This document shows, one piece after another, positions 1 through 9,559 of a stretch of 23,562 nt of DNA; position 1 is the stretch's first letter; each line of letters begins with the position of its first letter. Source of the stretch: Apostichopus parvimensis (Eukaryota > Echinodermata > Holothuroidea > Aspidochirotida > Stichopodidae); assembly GCA_000934455.1 (NCBI GenBank), contig KN886063.1, positions 65,509 to 89,070 of the forward strand, given 5' to 3'. Under the pieces are notes generated by a model. That model was not told the origin of the DNA, searched no databases, and saw only the letters and a program-made list of their open reading frames with translations. The position numbers and the translations under genes are program-made.

Positions 1-150
1 TGACTGTACACTAGTGTCTAATTACCAACGGTAGCAAGCTGTGTGTGGTGTATTTTCTGGGATCGATGGTGGTGTCTAACACTTCTGTTACACCTCATTC
101 GTCAGATTACCGGCATTAGACGTTTCTTTTTGCGCGAGTCTTCACACCCG
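1..150 (+). mobile_element. TTAA-flanked MITE, copy A (left part outside window)
   Basis: The sequence from base 1 matches positions 2479-2633 closely: both begin TGACTGTACACTAGTGTCTA and end in GAGTCTTCACACCC. Small indels separate the copies, for example an extra GTGT after the shared GTGTGTG. The right end is followed by TTAA at 151-154, as in copy B. The 5' half of the element lies outside the window. No coding capacity is seen, so this is a non-autonomous element moved by an enzyme from elsewhere, if it moves at all. Confidence 0.8.
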
Positions 151-154
151 TTAA

Positions 155-689
155 GATACAGACCATATTACACAAGTGACTCGAGTGAATCTGTCAAGCC
201 TGAAAGAATTTAGTAGCATAGTTGCAGGTTTCAATATGGAACACCTAACATCATATATAGCCATTACTGTAGCTTTTTTAGGTATTTAAATAGCAATTAT
301 ACTTCCTTAATTGTTATTGTTACTTTCGTTATAATTATTCACATTGTTAAATGCCATGGTTGTAATTATTCTCAGTTTCCTTTCACTTCTTAACAAAGAT
401 AGCTCGACGGCTCCCATGGATGTGACATTTAGCGACATTTGTCCAAATTGATAATGCATTGTAAATATATGTCATCTGAGGCCATGAAAGCTGTATGTTC
501 GCCAATTTAGTTTGTTGTTGCATACAATGAGGAAGTGATCTACGGGTATATGTTTATTAGACTGTTGAGTCCAGCCACTCTAATTGATGAGCCTCAGCTG
601 TTTACAAGGTCATTTCTGAAAACAACATTAAAGTGGTATACATAGAAATACAACGTGGACAGCTGGCAGTGTTTTCTAACAGTCTATAA
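155..689. other. Gene-free AT-rich stretch
   Basis: I see no convincing reading frame, RNA gene or repeat family here. The stretch is AT-rich with short AT runs only and separates MITE copy A from the SINE. Confidence 0.5.
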
Positions 690-1030
690 CATGTAATAAC
701 AATAATAATCTTTTATTTTATTCCTTACAATGATTATCAATGAATGTGAATAATAATAATCAGCAGTTATTTTTATGACCCTTAAGCGACCACAAAGCAA
801 GGGCTTTTGGATTACAACTTGCACGTCGGGTGGCTTCCAATTCATCATTTTAACTCAAATTTGGAATCTTTTTCACTTAAGAAAGTCATTTCAGTTGGGA
901 AAACTGTAGATTGCTCCTGGATGAAAAACCCACCTACTATGACCCGGCTGGGTATCGAACCCGGAACCTCCTGATTGCTAAGCCTCATTGCTTCATATGC
1001 CAACGCCTTTTTCCACTCAGCCACAGCACC
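690..1030 (-). mobile_element. tRNA-derived SINE
   Basis: Read on the minus strand, the element starts GGTGCTGTGGCTGAGTGG. It contains an RNA polymerase III A box (TGGCTGAGTGG, at 1023-1013) and a B box (GGTTCGATACC, at 961-951). The long gap between the boxes resembles class II tRNAs (Ser/Leu type). The acceptor ends do not pair properly, so this is not a working tRNA gene. A tRNA-unrelated body follows, and the element ends in an A/T-rich tail with ATTATTATTG-type repeats near 770-700, as expected for a retroposed SINE. The exact 3' end and the target duplication are not clear. The assignment rests on the two promoter boxes and the head-body-tail layout. Confidence 0.75.
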
Positions 1031-1631
1031 GGTATAATATTAAAATTAATTTTGTGCCTCTGGGAAGTCACCCTTTTCATCTAGAAACTCATAATTCACC
1101 TTGTACTGTAAGCCAATAATTCTATTTGACCAAGTTAAAACAATTAAGATAGAAATGAGGCAGTGTCTGTGGCAGAAATTAAACAATTCGAATTCACAAA
1201 AACTTTCAACGATCTCAGATCTTTAGCTCGCTAGAGATTGGAATGCCTCTGCAACCAAGGAATAAGAGATGTCGTGAATCGATAATTTCTCAAAATGTCA
1301 GATAACAAATGCCCAATTTGTTACGCCACTTTGGTGACTACCGACGTACGTCTTTAATCGGTAGTCACTTATTACCTGTTCTGAAGCTTAAATGCATTAA
1401 CTGTTGAAAAGATAAATGACTACCCTGCTTCTTTGAGCCTAAACATAAACTTAAATTAATTACCACCAGTTCATCAAGTGAGTACAATAATGTGTGAATG
1501 TTTCTTGAAAGTTTACTTAATATTCAAGTTAAATTTCAAGTTAAATAATAATAAGTTATAAGTTTTAATAATAAGTAATATAATAAGTTACATAATATTC
1601 AAGTTAAATCAAAATATACAGTATCATAACT
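1031..1631. other. Gene-free stretch with AATAAT-rich patch
   Basis: No supportable gene is present. At 1500-1610 there are several near-repeats of ATATTCAAGTTAAAT and AATAATAAGTTA, which look like local replication slippage. The rest is unremarkable AT-rich sequence. Confidence 0.5.
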
Positions 1632-1756
1632 GCACGGAGGGAAGAGGAAAAAGAGGGAGAAGAGGAGATAGAGGAGGGGGTCAGAGGGGAGTAAGAGGGG
1701 GCAGGAGAGTGAAAGAGGGAGTGAGAGGGGGACAGGAGAGGGAAAGAAAAGTGGTA
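1632..1756 (+). repeat. Purine-rich (GA/GGA) low-complexity tract
   Basis: About 125 bases are nearly all G and A on the plus strand, built from degenerate GAGGGA, AGAGGGGG and GGACAGGAGAGGGA units. The minus strand therefore reads as a Ser/Pro/Phe low-complexity frame (within 1993-1604) that I consider spurious. Similar but longer tracts occur at 19795-20370 and 21605-21661. Confidence 0.85.
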
Positions 1757-1909
1757 TGCTGGTACTGACTGTCCTGACATTGGATCCCTGTTTTGTTTTG
1801 TTTTTCTGTAGTTTTTGAAAATCAGATCACAAGCTGACAGTATATATTTTTCATCAACTGTGTACAGCACTAGTATCATCAGATCGGCTTTCAGCTTTAT
1901 TACCTGTCC

Positions 1910-1931
1910 GGGGGGGGGGGGGGTTGGGGGG
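1910..1931 (+). repeat. Poly-G tract (14 G, TT, 6 G)
   Basis: A run of 14 G, then TT, then 6 G. The tract could form G-quadruplex structures and is prone to length variation. It is followed by the short palindrome AGGATCCTGATCCT at about 1935-1948. No gene context gives it a role. Confidence 0.85.
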
Positions 1932-2280
1932 TTCAGGATCCTGATCCTCCTTGCACTCTCAAATGTGAACAAGGCCAAATCTGTACTAAACAACCGATGC
2001 TTAGATTCAAAGAAAGTGATTCACAATAAAATAGAAAACACATTCTGTAACTTATACAATATAGTTTAAACAATCATTATCAGATCAAAACACACTTATA
2101 CTTGATAAACAATTTTTTTCTCTTTTTCTTACAGTTTCCCACAAACGTATTATTTTTGACACTTAAATCGGCAACCTAGATTGTTCATTAATAATTTGAT
2201 CCTTTTATTCAATTTTTTTTTATATAATACTTGTGACAAAACAACTATACAGTTTTCCCCCATTGGTAGACAATACTTAA

Positions 2281-2633
2281 AGGCATTGAAGACTCGCCCC
2301 AAACCGCGTGCCGCCCTCTGAAAAAGTTAACTTTTCGTTGCTGGCAAGTGAAGTTTATTTCTTATCACTACATAATGCAGACAGTAATGAAACGTGATAC
2401 CTTGTTATCTTTTAGACCCGAGATGTCCATCGCTGCTATGTACACTGTGTTGTGGGTATTGACCGTAGCTGCATGTAGTGACTGTACACTAGTGTCTAAT
2501 TACCAACGGTAGCAAGCTGTGTGTGCATTTTCTAAGATCGATGGTGGTGTCTAACACTCCTGTTACACCTCAGTGGAAACTAGGTCAGACTATTGGCATG
2601 AGACGTTTCTTTGTGCGTGAGTCTTCACACCCT
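2281..2633 (+). mobile_element. TTAA-flanked MITE, copy B (complete, about 353 bp)
   Basis: This is the complete copy of the family also seen at 1-150 and 6371-6619. Its ends form imperfect terminal inverted repeats: AGGCATTGAAGACTCGC at the left, and AGGGTGTGAAGACTCACGC as the complement of the right end. It is flanked by TTAA on both sides (2277-2280 and 2634-2637), the target-duplication sequence used by piggyBac-type transposases. It has no coding capacity. The TIR and TTAA layout is seen directly; the piggyBac connection is inference, since the ends lack the usual CCC/GGG start of that superfamily. Confidence 0.8.
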
Positions 2634-2917
2634 TTAATACCCCCCTCCTATACAGGGGTTACTACACTCTCACAATGACATACATGGCAGGTCATTCATC
2701 ATGGCAGCCGTTCAGTGCTCTGATCACAATAGAAAAATCCCTTGAGCTGCTGAGTTGTCAAAAAATGGGAAACTTTGATGGTATATTTGTTTACAATTTC
2801 TCACCAGTGGTTTGTAATAAAATTTGGAGATAAAACTTTACTTTAAGAAGGTTCTTCTTAGCTGAAAACAAATGCCCAACCCCTTAAGAAAATCAATGAT
2901 TGTCACCATGGCAACTT

Positions 2918-3076
2918 ACATATTTCTTACATTGGACTTAATTCACTCTTGATCACTTGTCCTATGTATTTCTTACGTTGGACTAAAATTTGGTTCCATC
3001 AATTAGTTGTACATATTTCTTATACATTCGACTTAACTTTTTACCACTTGTCTAACATATTCCTTATGTTAGACTT
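2918..3076 (+). repeat. Minisatellite, four degenerate ACATATTTCTTACATTGGACT units
   Basis: A 22-24 base core (ACATATTTCTTACRTTGGACT type) recurs four times, at about 2918-2940, 2963-2984, 3011-3034 and 3054-3076. The spacing is about 45 bases and spacers often contain CACTTGTCC. The copies have diverged, so this is an old tandem array. Confidence 0.75.
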
Positions 3077-3502
3077 GTTTAGTCCTATACGTTCCTAACG
3101 AATTCCAAACATTTTTCTTTCTTTAAAAACAAAAATCCTACTTAAAAAAATGTCATCCCTTTCTAGTTCCTGACATCTCCCTCGAATCTCTCTCATGAGT
3201 CTAATGGTATCCTGACATGTTCCATACACAACAACTCTTACATTTTAGCCTCCCAAATATTCTACAAACCTTTCTAATATCCTCATTTTTCTCCCCGTCA
3301 AAGCCGGTATATATCTCGATCCAATTCCGAAGTGATTCCTCGTTCAGATCTCAAAAAGTTTGTACAAGCTCAGGTATAGCGTCAGTATAAATACAGCTGA
3401 GTAAACTGTAACACGTATATACAGTGGAAGTTTCATAACCAAACATCTACTATACCAGCATGGTGTTTATACACAGTTGGCTTCTGTATACTAGTATACA
3501 TA

Positions 3503-3521
3503 CATATATATATATATATAT
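3503..3521. repeat. (TA)n microsatellite
   Basis: A short uninterrupted alternating TA run, preceded by related TATACATACA sequence. Confidence 0.85.
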
Positions 3522-5478
3522 CATTGCTTCTAATATTTTTAGTTCTTCTAGTCATCTAAATTTTTGCATTAGGTAGTTTAACCCTCGATTTATCTGAAAT
3601 ACTTTCCCAACTACAGCCCATGACACTGTAAAGTGCATACAATTCTGAACTGTCAAATTTCTGTGTATATAAATTGTGTTCATGATGGTGATGTCATTAG
3701 CCCAGCAAGCTCTACGCCAACAGTCCAACACTTTTGATAAAACCTTGACACCTGTTAAAGGCCTATTTTTCCTAGTACAAACTATAAAGAATCTAAAGCT
3801 TGTAACAAAGAGGCACGCAGGATGGTTGTAACTAAAAGCCAAGATTTCCATAATAGGAACAGGAATGTTAAAGAACCCTGGATTATATCCACACAATAGG
3901 ATTTAGACAGCAATATAACTATTTAAACTATGTATACACATGTATATATTAGTCAGCAAGACAGTCAAGTATTATTCTTTCAAATATCTGTGAAAGGTAA
4001 GGGATCCTATTGTTAAAATAACTCAATAATCTTCTTTCAAAAGTTAGAGAACAACTTCAGTGACTATATCTGAAGATACATGCACCTGTGGGTTGTATCC
4101 ATGGCAATGAGTTTGGAAAAGAGGAAAAATGATCTTCCTCTTAATATATCAGATTGATTAAATTTTGAAAGATTCTATTTTCCTTCCCAGAACTAGACTC
4201 ATCAAATCTTTGACCAAATATGAACCTAAAATGACTGTTAACTGCATGGTGAAGACAGCTGTCCTGTTTGGGCGAGGGAAAGTCATGCATGGAGCGTTCT
4301 AGCAACTTTTTTTTAGGTATAGAGTTACACTTTATCACTTTTAAAGTTCATTATTTTCATTGGCCCTCCAAAAAAATTAAATTGCTCAAAATCGCAAGAT
4401 GTCAAAAGTATTTCCTTGAGGCTATGATCCTCCATATTATTCTCAACCATTGAGGATTAGTGTTAAAATAGGAGATATAATCTCTCAATGTTGAAATTTG
4501 ACCATCATGGCTGCACCATTATCTGTAGTAATTTAGTATTAATTAATTCATCACATGTAAATAGCAACTGACAAATGTTAATAAGGTTACTTACAGTTTA
4601 ATTGCATTAACTGTAATAAACTACATTGTTATGAAATTTCAATATCAAATATAATCACACAGATTGATCCAAATTGATTCCCCCCCCCCCCCCTTACATC
4701 AAAAATCTGACTTAAAGCCAGCCTTATTCATTGTGAGTCAGGTGAGACATCTGTCCCCCCCTCCCCAAAAATAAAATTGATTGGCAAATCAGAAAGTGAC
4801 TATCCCACTTAGACAAACTACTATGAGTGCTGGAAATGTTTCTATCTTAGCTATTTCTGCTTTTTCAAGATACTGATCCTTAAAACTAATTAAGCTTTAA
4901 TGTCTGGAAATGCTCCTTTAAGGCTATAACCTCAATCATTGAAGACCTGGCCTAAGTGTAACTATTAATCAATTTTTCTACCAATTGTAATATTACTCAA
5001 CCGAACCATTGTTCTTTTAACTTCATATGAACATCAACAAAGCACCCTTTGGACAATAATATTCGAAACCAATTGTTCAATTGACTAAATGGCCATGCAT
5101 TGTAAGTGTTAAAACTCCTATATGTTTTCCCATATAGAGTTTTGTGTTGTGTCTGAGAAACTGACCTACCAGTCTAATAAAGACTAAAATAGTACGTATC
5201 TTAAATTAATTGGCCTCATATTGTTTAAAGGGGCTGTTCTCAAAAATTAAAGAGTGGTATACCCAAGACCAGGACTGATAGCAGTGTTTTTCATTGGTAC
5301 TCCAACATATTAAAATTAATTCTCTGCTTATAAAGTCATCCTTTTAAACCTTCGATCCACAAGCATTTTCAACCGTTACTCTCATAAAATCTTCCATCGA
5401 TCACTCAAGATATCTTACCGTCTATTATAAGGCCTTTATTTCAACATTTCTAATAAACTGGAAATATACTGCATGTTC
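3522..5478. other. Gene-free stretch with poly-C tract
   Basis: I find no convincing gene. Short frames of 60-114 codons on either strand lack recognisable domains and read as chance. A 14-base poly-C run lies at 4680-4693, and a C-rich patch lies at about 4755-4766. Two blocks of loosely similar sequence containing AGGCTATGATCCTC / AGGCTATAACCTC lie at about 4419-4455 and 4921-4945. Confidence 0.5.
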
Positions 5479-5708
5479 TTGGTAATTTAATCTGTGTCCC
5501 AGACAGGTCTCAATCAATTTCCATGAAAACCACAGATATGGAAGTTGCTTTTATAATAATATATCGTCACAAAAAAAGTAACTGTTTAGCAAATGTTAGC
5601 ATAGTTAAACTGATCTAGATGGCAATGTTGATGAAATTCAATGTTCTTCACGGTTCTGTATCCCAGACAGCTTTGATTCAATTTCCATGGTAACCACAGA
5701 TATGGACG
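5479..5708 (+). repeat. Duplicated roughly 65-bp block, two copies 165 bp apart
   Basis: The block at 5479-5545 and the block at 5645-5708 share CCCAGACAG, then CAATTTCCATG, then AACCACAGATATGGA, with scattered differences between. The two copies are in direct orientation. They may belong to a longer-period tandem repeat whose other parts have decayed. Confidence 0.7.
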
Positions 5709-5814
5709 ATCCAAGGTATGAATTTCCATACCATATATGCACAAACATTCAGCTCCCCTAAGTACTGTAACTTCTCCTTCTATAAACCCAATAATCTTCT
5801 CCTAGACCCAACCT

Positions 5815-5826
5815 CCCCCCCCCCCC
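5815..5826 (+). repeat. Poly-C tract
   Basis: Twelve consecutive C, followed by more C/T-rich sequence. It is one of several C or G homopolymers in this window. Confidence 0.85.
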
Positions 5827-6370
5827 TCCACCTCTCCAATCAACCATTCCATGATCCCCATCGACAAAAATTTAAATTAAATTAAATTGTAAAGACTACA
5901 TATTTAGCATTTATCAAAACTTAGCTGTACACTTTATTGTATGTATTCCATAATATGTGAGTTAATTCAAAACCAAAACTGTCTCTGTCATCAGTCACTT
6001 TATAACGTAGTTTGTTTTGTTTCAGCTTCCTTTATTAGCTAAGTTATTGGTTCCTGTTTCCTTCTCTTAAGTGACTGCTTAATGTACCCATAAGGAAGGG
6101 CTTGAATAGGAAGTTTACTATACAGATCTGACATATACATTGTACTATATAGATAGCTATAGCCTTGTATATAGGTGTTGTTATGTTCTCAGTTGATGTG
6201 ATATGTCTTTTCTGACATGTACGTACAACTTTACAAATGCATTGGTAATTTGGCAAAGCATATATTATGTTTAATAGTTGTTGTCACTTACTTGCAGGTC
6301 AGGACCAAGCTATAATCAGTGCAGAATAAATCCACTTTGAGGTGTTAAGGCATGATATGCCCCCACCCCC
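5827..6370. other. Gene-free AT-rich stretch
   Basis: Nothing supportable apart from an AAATTAAATTAAATT run near 5870-5887. The short minus-strand frame at 6256-6044 has no recognisable features. Confidence 0.5.
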
Positions 6371-6619
6371 AAAAAATACACACACAGCTTGCTACCGTTG
6401 GTAATTAGACACTAGTGTACAGTCAATACATACAGCTACGGTCAATACCCACAGCACAGTGTACATAGCAGCGTGGACATCTCAGGTCTAGATTAAAGAT
6501 AACAAGGTACTACGTTTCATTACTGTCTGCATTTTGTAGCAACAAGAAAACGTCATTTGCAAGCAGCGGAAAGTAAACTTTTTCAGAGCGCGGCACCCGG
6601 TTTGGAGTCTTCAATGCCT
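6371..6619 (-). mobile_element. TTAA-flanked MITE, copy C (inverted, truncated)
   Basis: Read on the minus strand, this matches copy B from its left terminal repeat (AGGCATTGAAGACTC) through the GTAGCAAGCTGTGTGTG block, with substitutions and small indels. TTAA lies just outside the terminal repeat at 6620-6623. The copy stops at the GTGTGTG tract and lacks the last roughly 110 bases, including the other terminal repeat. It lies opposite in orientation to copies A and B, making a widely spaced inverted repeat with copy B. Confidence 0.8.
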
Positions 6620-6947
6620 TTAAACCTACTATTACGGCACTGATTTCCTGCGACAAGCAGCACGATCGATTTTTAATTTTTGATCAAGAAATTTGTACGA
6701 CAGGGCATTATTTATAAGACATCCAGGACTTGTACTTTGGGGCTATCTACTAGCCAAACGCCAGTGGATTTTGTGATTTATCAGTAGAAAAAAGAGGCAC
6801 TGGCAATTGTCTGCTGGTAGACAGAAAGAACTTAAAGACATGGTATTAAAGTCGGTTAATTAATTAACGATCGTCAGTCAAGAATCAGCATGAATTCTGT
6901 AGGCCTACCTAACATGAGTCTTGTGTGTTTTGCTGCTTATTATCTGC

Positions 6948-7264
6948 AACAGCCGATTCACACAGAGATTACAGTAACTACTGTAAATCTAAAGTTTTGT
7001 GCCACAGTAAATACTGGATTGTGCTGACAAATCTGATAAATCGGTAGCATGTGCTATTAGGTTTACAGTAAGAACTGAGGATATGTGTAATTCCAACAAA
7101 TCCCAAACAACTGGATTTGTTGGAATTACACATATCCTCAGTTCTTACTGTAATCCTAATAGCACATAGCCTACTACCGAATTATAGCACGATCCAGTTT
7201 TTACTGTGGTACAAAACTGTAAGATTTACAGTAGTAACTGTGTTCTCTGTGTGTATCGGGTGTC
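6948..7264. repeat. Long inverted repeat (hairpin, arms about 150 bp, loop 9)
   Basis: The left arm (about 6948-7103) and right arm (about 7113-7264) are reverse complements around the 9-base loop CAAACAACT. The inner 50 or so bases of each arm differ at about one position. The outer parts differ at many positions and by small indels. The motif ACAGTAA/TTACTGT recurs several times within the arms, including a small internal palindrome TTACAGTAACTACTGTAA at 6969-6986. It could be a foldback element or MITE, an inverted duplication, or the source of a long hairpin RNA. No target duplication is clear. The plus-strand frame at 7117-7371 begins inside the right arm and is probably chance. Confidence 0.85.
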
Positions 7265-8507
7265 TTCAAACGTTATTGGGCTGCTTTCAAAAACCCTCTA
7301 CAGTAACTAGTGCATTGTTATTCAGGAGAATGGCAGGTGGGAACTTGAATTTAGCCAGTAGATTTGTTTAGCACTGGTATCTTTTAGCTTGTGGCTAAAC
7401 ATCTGTGAGATAGTAGGCCTGGTATCCCAATACTTCTCTGGGTACTGCATGACAAATTGCTATGCAAGATAGACTATTGCTATAAGTATGTATAAATATG
7501 TTTATACAGTATGTATATGTATGGCAGTAATTGTACACAGATACCATCTATCAATTTAAAAGAAGCAGTGAGAAAGTTGTGTCTTCAAAAATAGCTTCCC
7601 AACTATTGAACAATATTAACAATGTATTAAATTGCCTACACAACTTATTTAAACTATATAGTTAGTTTTAACAATGCAGCACAGCAATGCTGTTAAACCG
7701 CTTTGGAATTTCTTGGTACATACACAGATGACTCGATCTATTGCACTCTGAACTGACTTCCTTGTTAAAAATACACCGTTGTAGTGTAGATAGCAACAAG
7801 ACCTATTGGACGCACTAAAGTCAATATGAAAACTAAAATATGACCTATGATCATTAATAATTGCCAATATGAGATTTAATTAACATGTGTACCGTGTTCA
7901 CAAGGTTTATCAAATCCATTATTAATGGCTTCGTGACTTTTCATCGGCTACATGCTACACCACAGCCGTGCAGGACGGCTCAACTAAAACAAGACGACAT
8001 GTTATTGCAATTAATAACAAATGATAATTGAACAGGAACTTACTGAGCCATAGGAACGCTGCTGCGTGTCCTCAAAACACAATACTTATCTCGTTAAAAT
8101 TAATAACATTCCCACCGCTCAAGACAACGAAACTTATACAGAGTTCTTTCGAAGGTGTTCTCTGCAGTGTGTAGCACTGGGGTCTGCCGACTGGAGTTTT
8201 GACTTTTGCTTTGACGTAGAATTTAATACAAGCAGCGTCCGAGTTGCCGGTGTACTTATACTGATCGAAGCATTGTTTCCTTGTTGGCTGGCTGGTCAAC
8301 TCTCGGCTTGCAAAGGTTTAAAGGGATTATATTACGTTGCCTTTAAAAGTACTTCTACTCGGAAAAATGAATGAATGCATGCACGCACCGTTTGTCTATG
8401 ACTAAGTACAAGTATCACCTTATCGCTATGCACTGGTAGGTTTGTAACAATGGCATGCTAAAGTTGGATAACGAAACAAGATATATACACTGCAGCAACA
8501 GAAACCA
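7265..8507. other. Gene-free stretch, both strands open at about 8072-8299
   Basis: No gene can be supported. At 8066-8374 there is a plus-strand frame of 102 codons, and at 8299-8072 a minus-strand frame of 75 codons. The sequence there is somewhat less AT-rich and has more CpG than its surroundings. Neither product has a recognisable domain, and no clear splice signals frame them, so I leave them uncalled. This could be an isolated exon or an old repeat. Confidence 0.45.
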
Positions 8508-8539
8508 TATATATATATACATATATGTATATATATATA
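8508..8539. repeat. 32-bp perfect AT palindrome
   Basis: An alternating TA tract centred on CATATATG is an exact palindrome of 32 bases. It is a microsatellite able to extrude as a cruciform. No role is evident. Confidence 0.85.
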
Positions 8540-9245
8540 AGCCCCCACTTCTTCAAAAGCAGATATATAGTACATTCCAATATCTTTGGAAAATATTTTT
8601 TATAGCGGTCTTACATGGTAGCTAGGTACCTATATATAGATGGAAACACACAACCAGCACTTTGTAACAGCAAATTCAATATTTATCTGTGGGATTAAAG
8701 TAAATATGTAGTATACAACAATAAATACTCCAAGAGTTATGAAATATTTATTTTTCTACAGGATGGCAGCAAAAATTTATTCCACAAACGTTTGGAGATT
8801 ATTACACCGATTGGATTCCTAAGCTCAAGAAATCTGCGGTAACTGTAAACAACTTTTAAGAAGAAGAGCATATTTGTGGTGATTTTGGTACATATATTTC
8901 AATCAGATTAGTTACTCAAATTTCACAACTTTTGAACTTTAGCGACTAAAAGCTTTTTATTTTTTTATTTTGTGAATTGTTAATATTTAAGATGTAATTA
9001 AATTTCTATCTGATAACGGTGAAATTCTTGGAATCGAATGGAATCATTATTAATTCCCGGCTACTTTTATCTCTCTATTTGATGAGTTGCAATCTTATTT
9101 GAATAATACCCTTTTAGTAGGTTTCAAGAAATATGCTGGCAATTGCCAAAAAATTAGAAAATCACAAAAAAAACTACTTTCATGACAAATGCATGGATAC
9201 ATCCAAAAACATGCCAGCTGTATTGCACACAGATCACAGGCACTA
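8540..9245. other. Gene-free AT-rich stretch
   Basis: No gene is supported. The stretch has A/T runs, for example around 8955-8970. A 15-base match to a conserved 18S rRNA motif at 9018-9032 stands alone and is not an rRNA gene. Confidence 0.5.
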
Positions 9246-9330
9246 GGGGAGCGGCTAAGCCCCAGGGGCAGTGGAGGGGTGTAGCCCATGGGGATTAGTG
9301 GAGGGGCTAAACCCCATCGGTAATGGAGGG
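9246..9330 (+). repeat. Three-unit minisatellite (GGGG...CCCCA...AGTGGA)
   Basis: Three degenerate units of about 30, 27 and 25 bases each begin with GGGG, contain a GCTAARCCCC-like core and end in AGTGGA or AATGGA. Each unit contains a small GGGGCTAA/CCCC inverted pair. Confidence 0.7.
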
Positions 9331-9559
9331 ATTACAGACTTTTGTATGGCAGACTGTAATACAGTACTGGCGCATCTTAAGCATTTGAGTAAAGTAATGT
9401 CTGAGGAAAGGGGGAGAACCAATATTGAGACTGCTTGAAAAGTTAAACAGATTGCAGATTGCCACTATATCTGTACCCTCTTAACGCCCAAAGTTAAACA
9501 CTTGCTTCTTTTTTGCTTCCTTTGTTTTTAAGCAAACTTTTACAATTAAGACAATATCC
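9331..9559. other. Gene-free AT-rich spacer
   Basis: Nothing recognisable between the minisatellite and the 144-bp tandem repeat. Confidence 0.4.

Noticed and set aside
941..1030. Possible functional tRNA-Ser/Leu gene
   Set aside because: The promoter boxes are good but the acceptor and T arms do not pair properly, and a SINE body and tail follow.
1604..1993. 129-codon minus-strand frame
   Set aside because: Half of it is the complement of the GA-rich tract and the rest spans the poly-G run; the plus strand is open there too.
7117..7371. 84-codon plus-strand frame
   Set aside because: It starts inside the right arm of the long hairpin and has no recognisable features.
8066..8374. 102-codon plus-strand and 75-codon minus-strand overlapping frames
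   Set aside because: Neither has a domain, a good start context or splice sites, and they overlap each other; recorded only as an open stretch.
9018..9032. 15-base match to the conserved 18S rRNA motif GGTGAAATTCTTGGA
   Set aside because: No other rRNA-like sequence surrounds it; a match this short can arise by chance.
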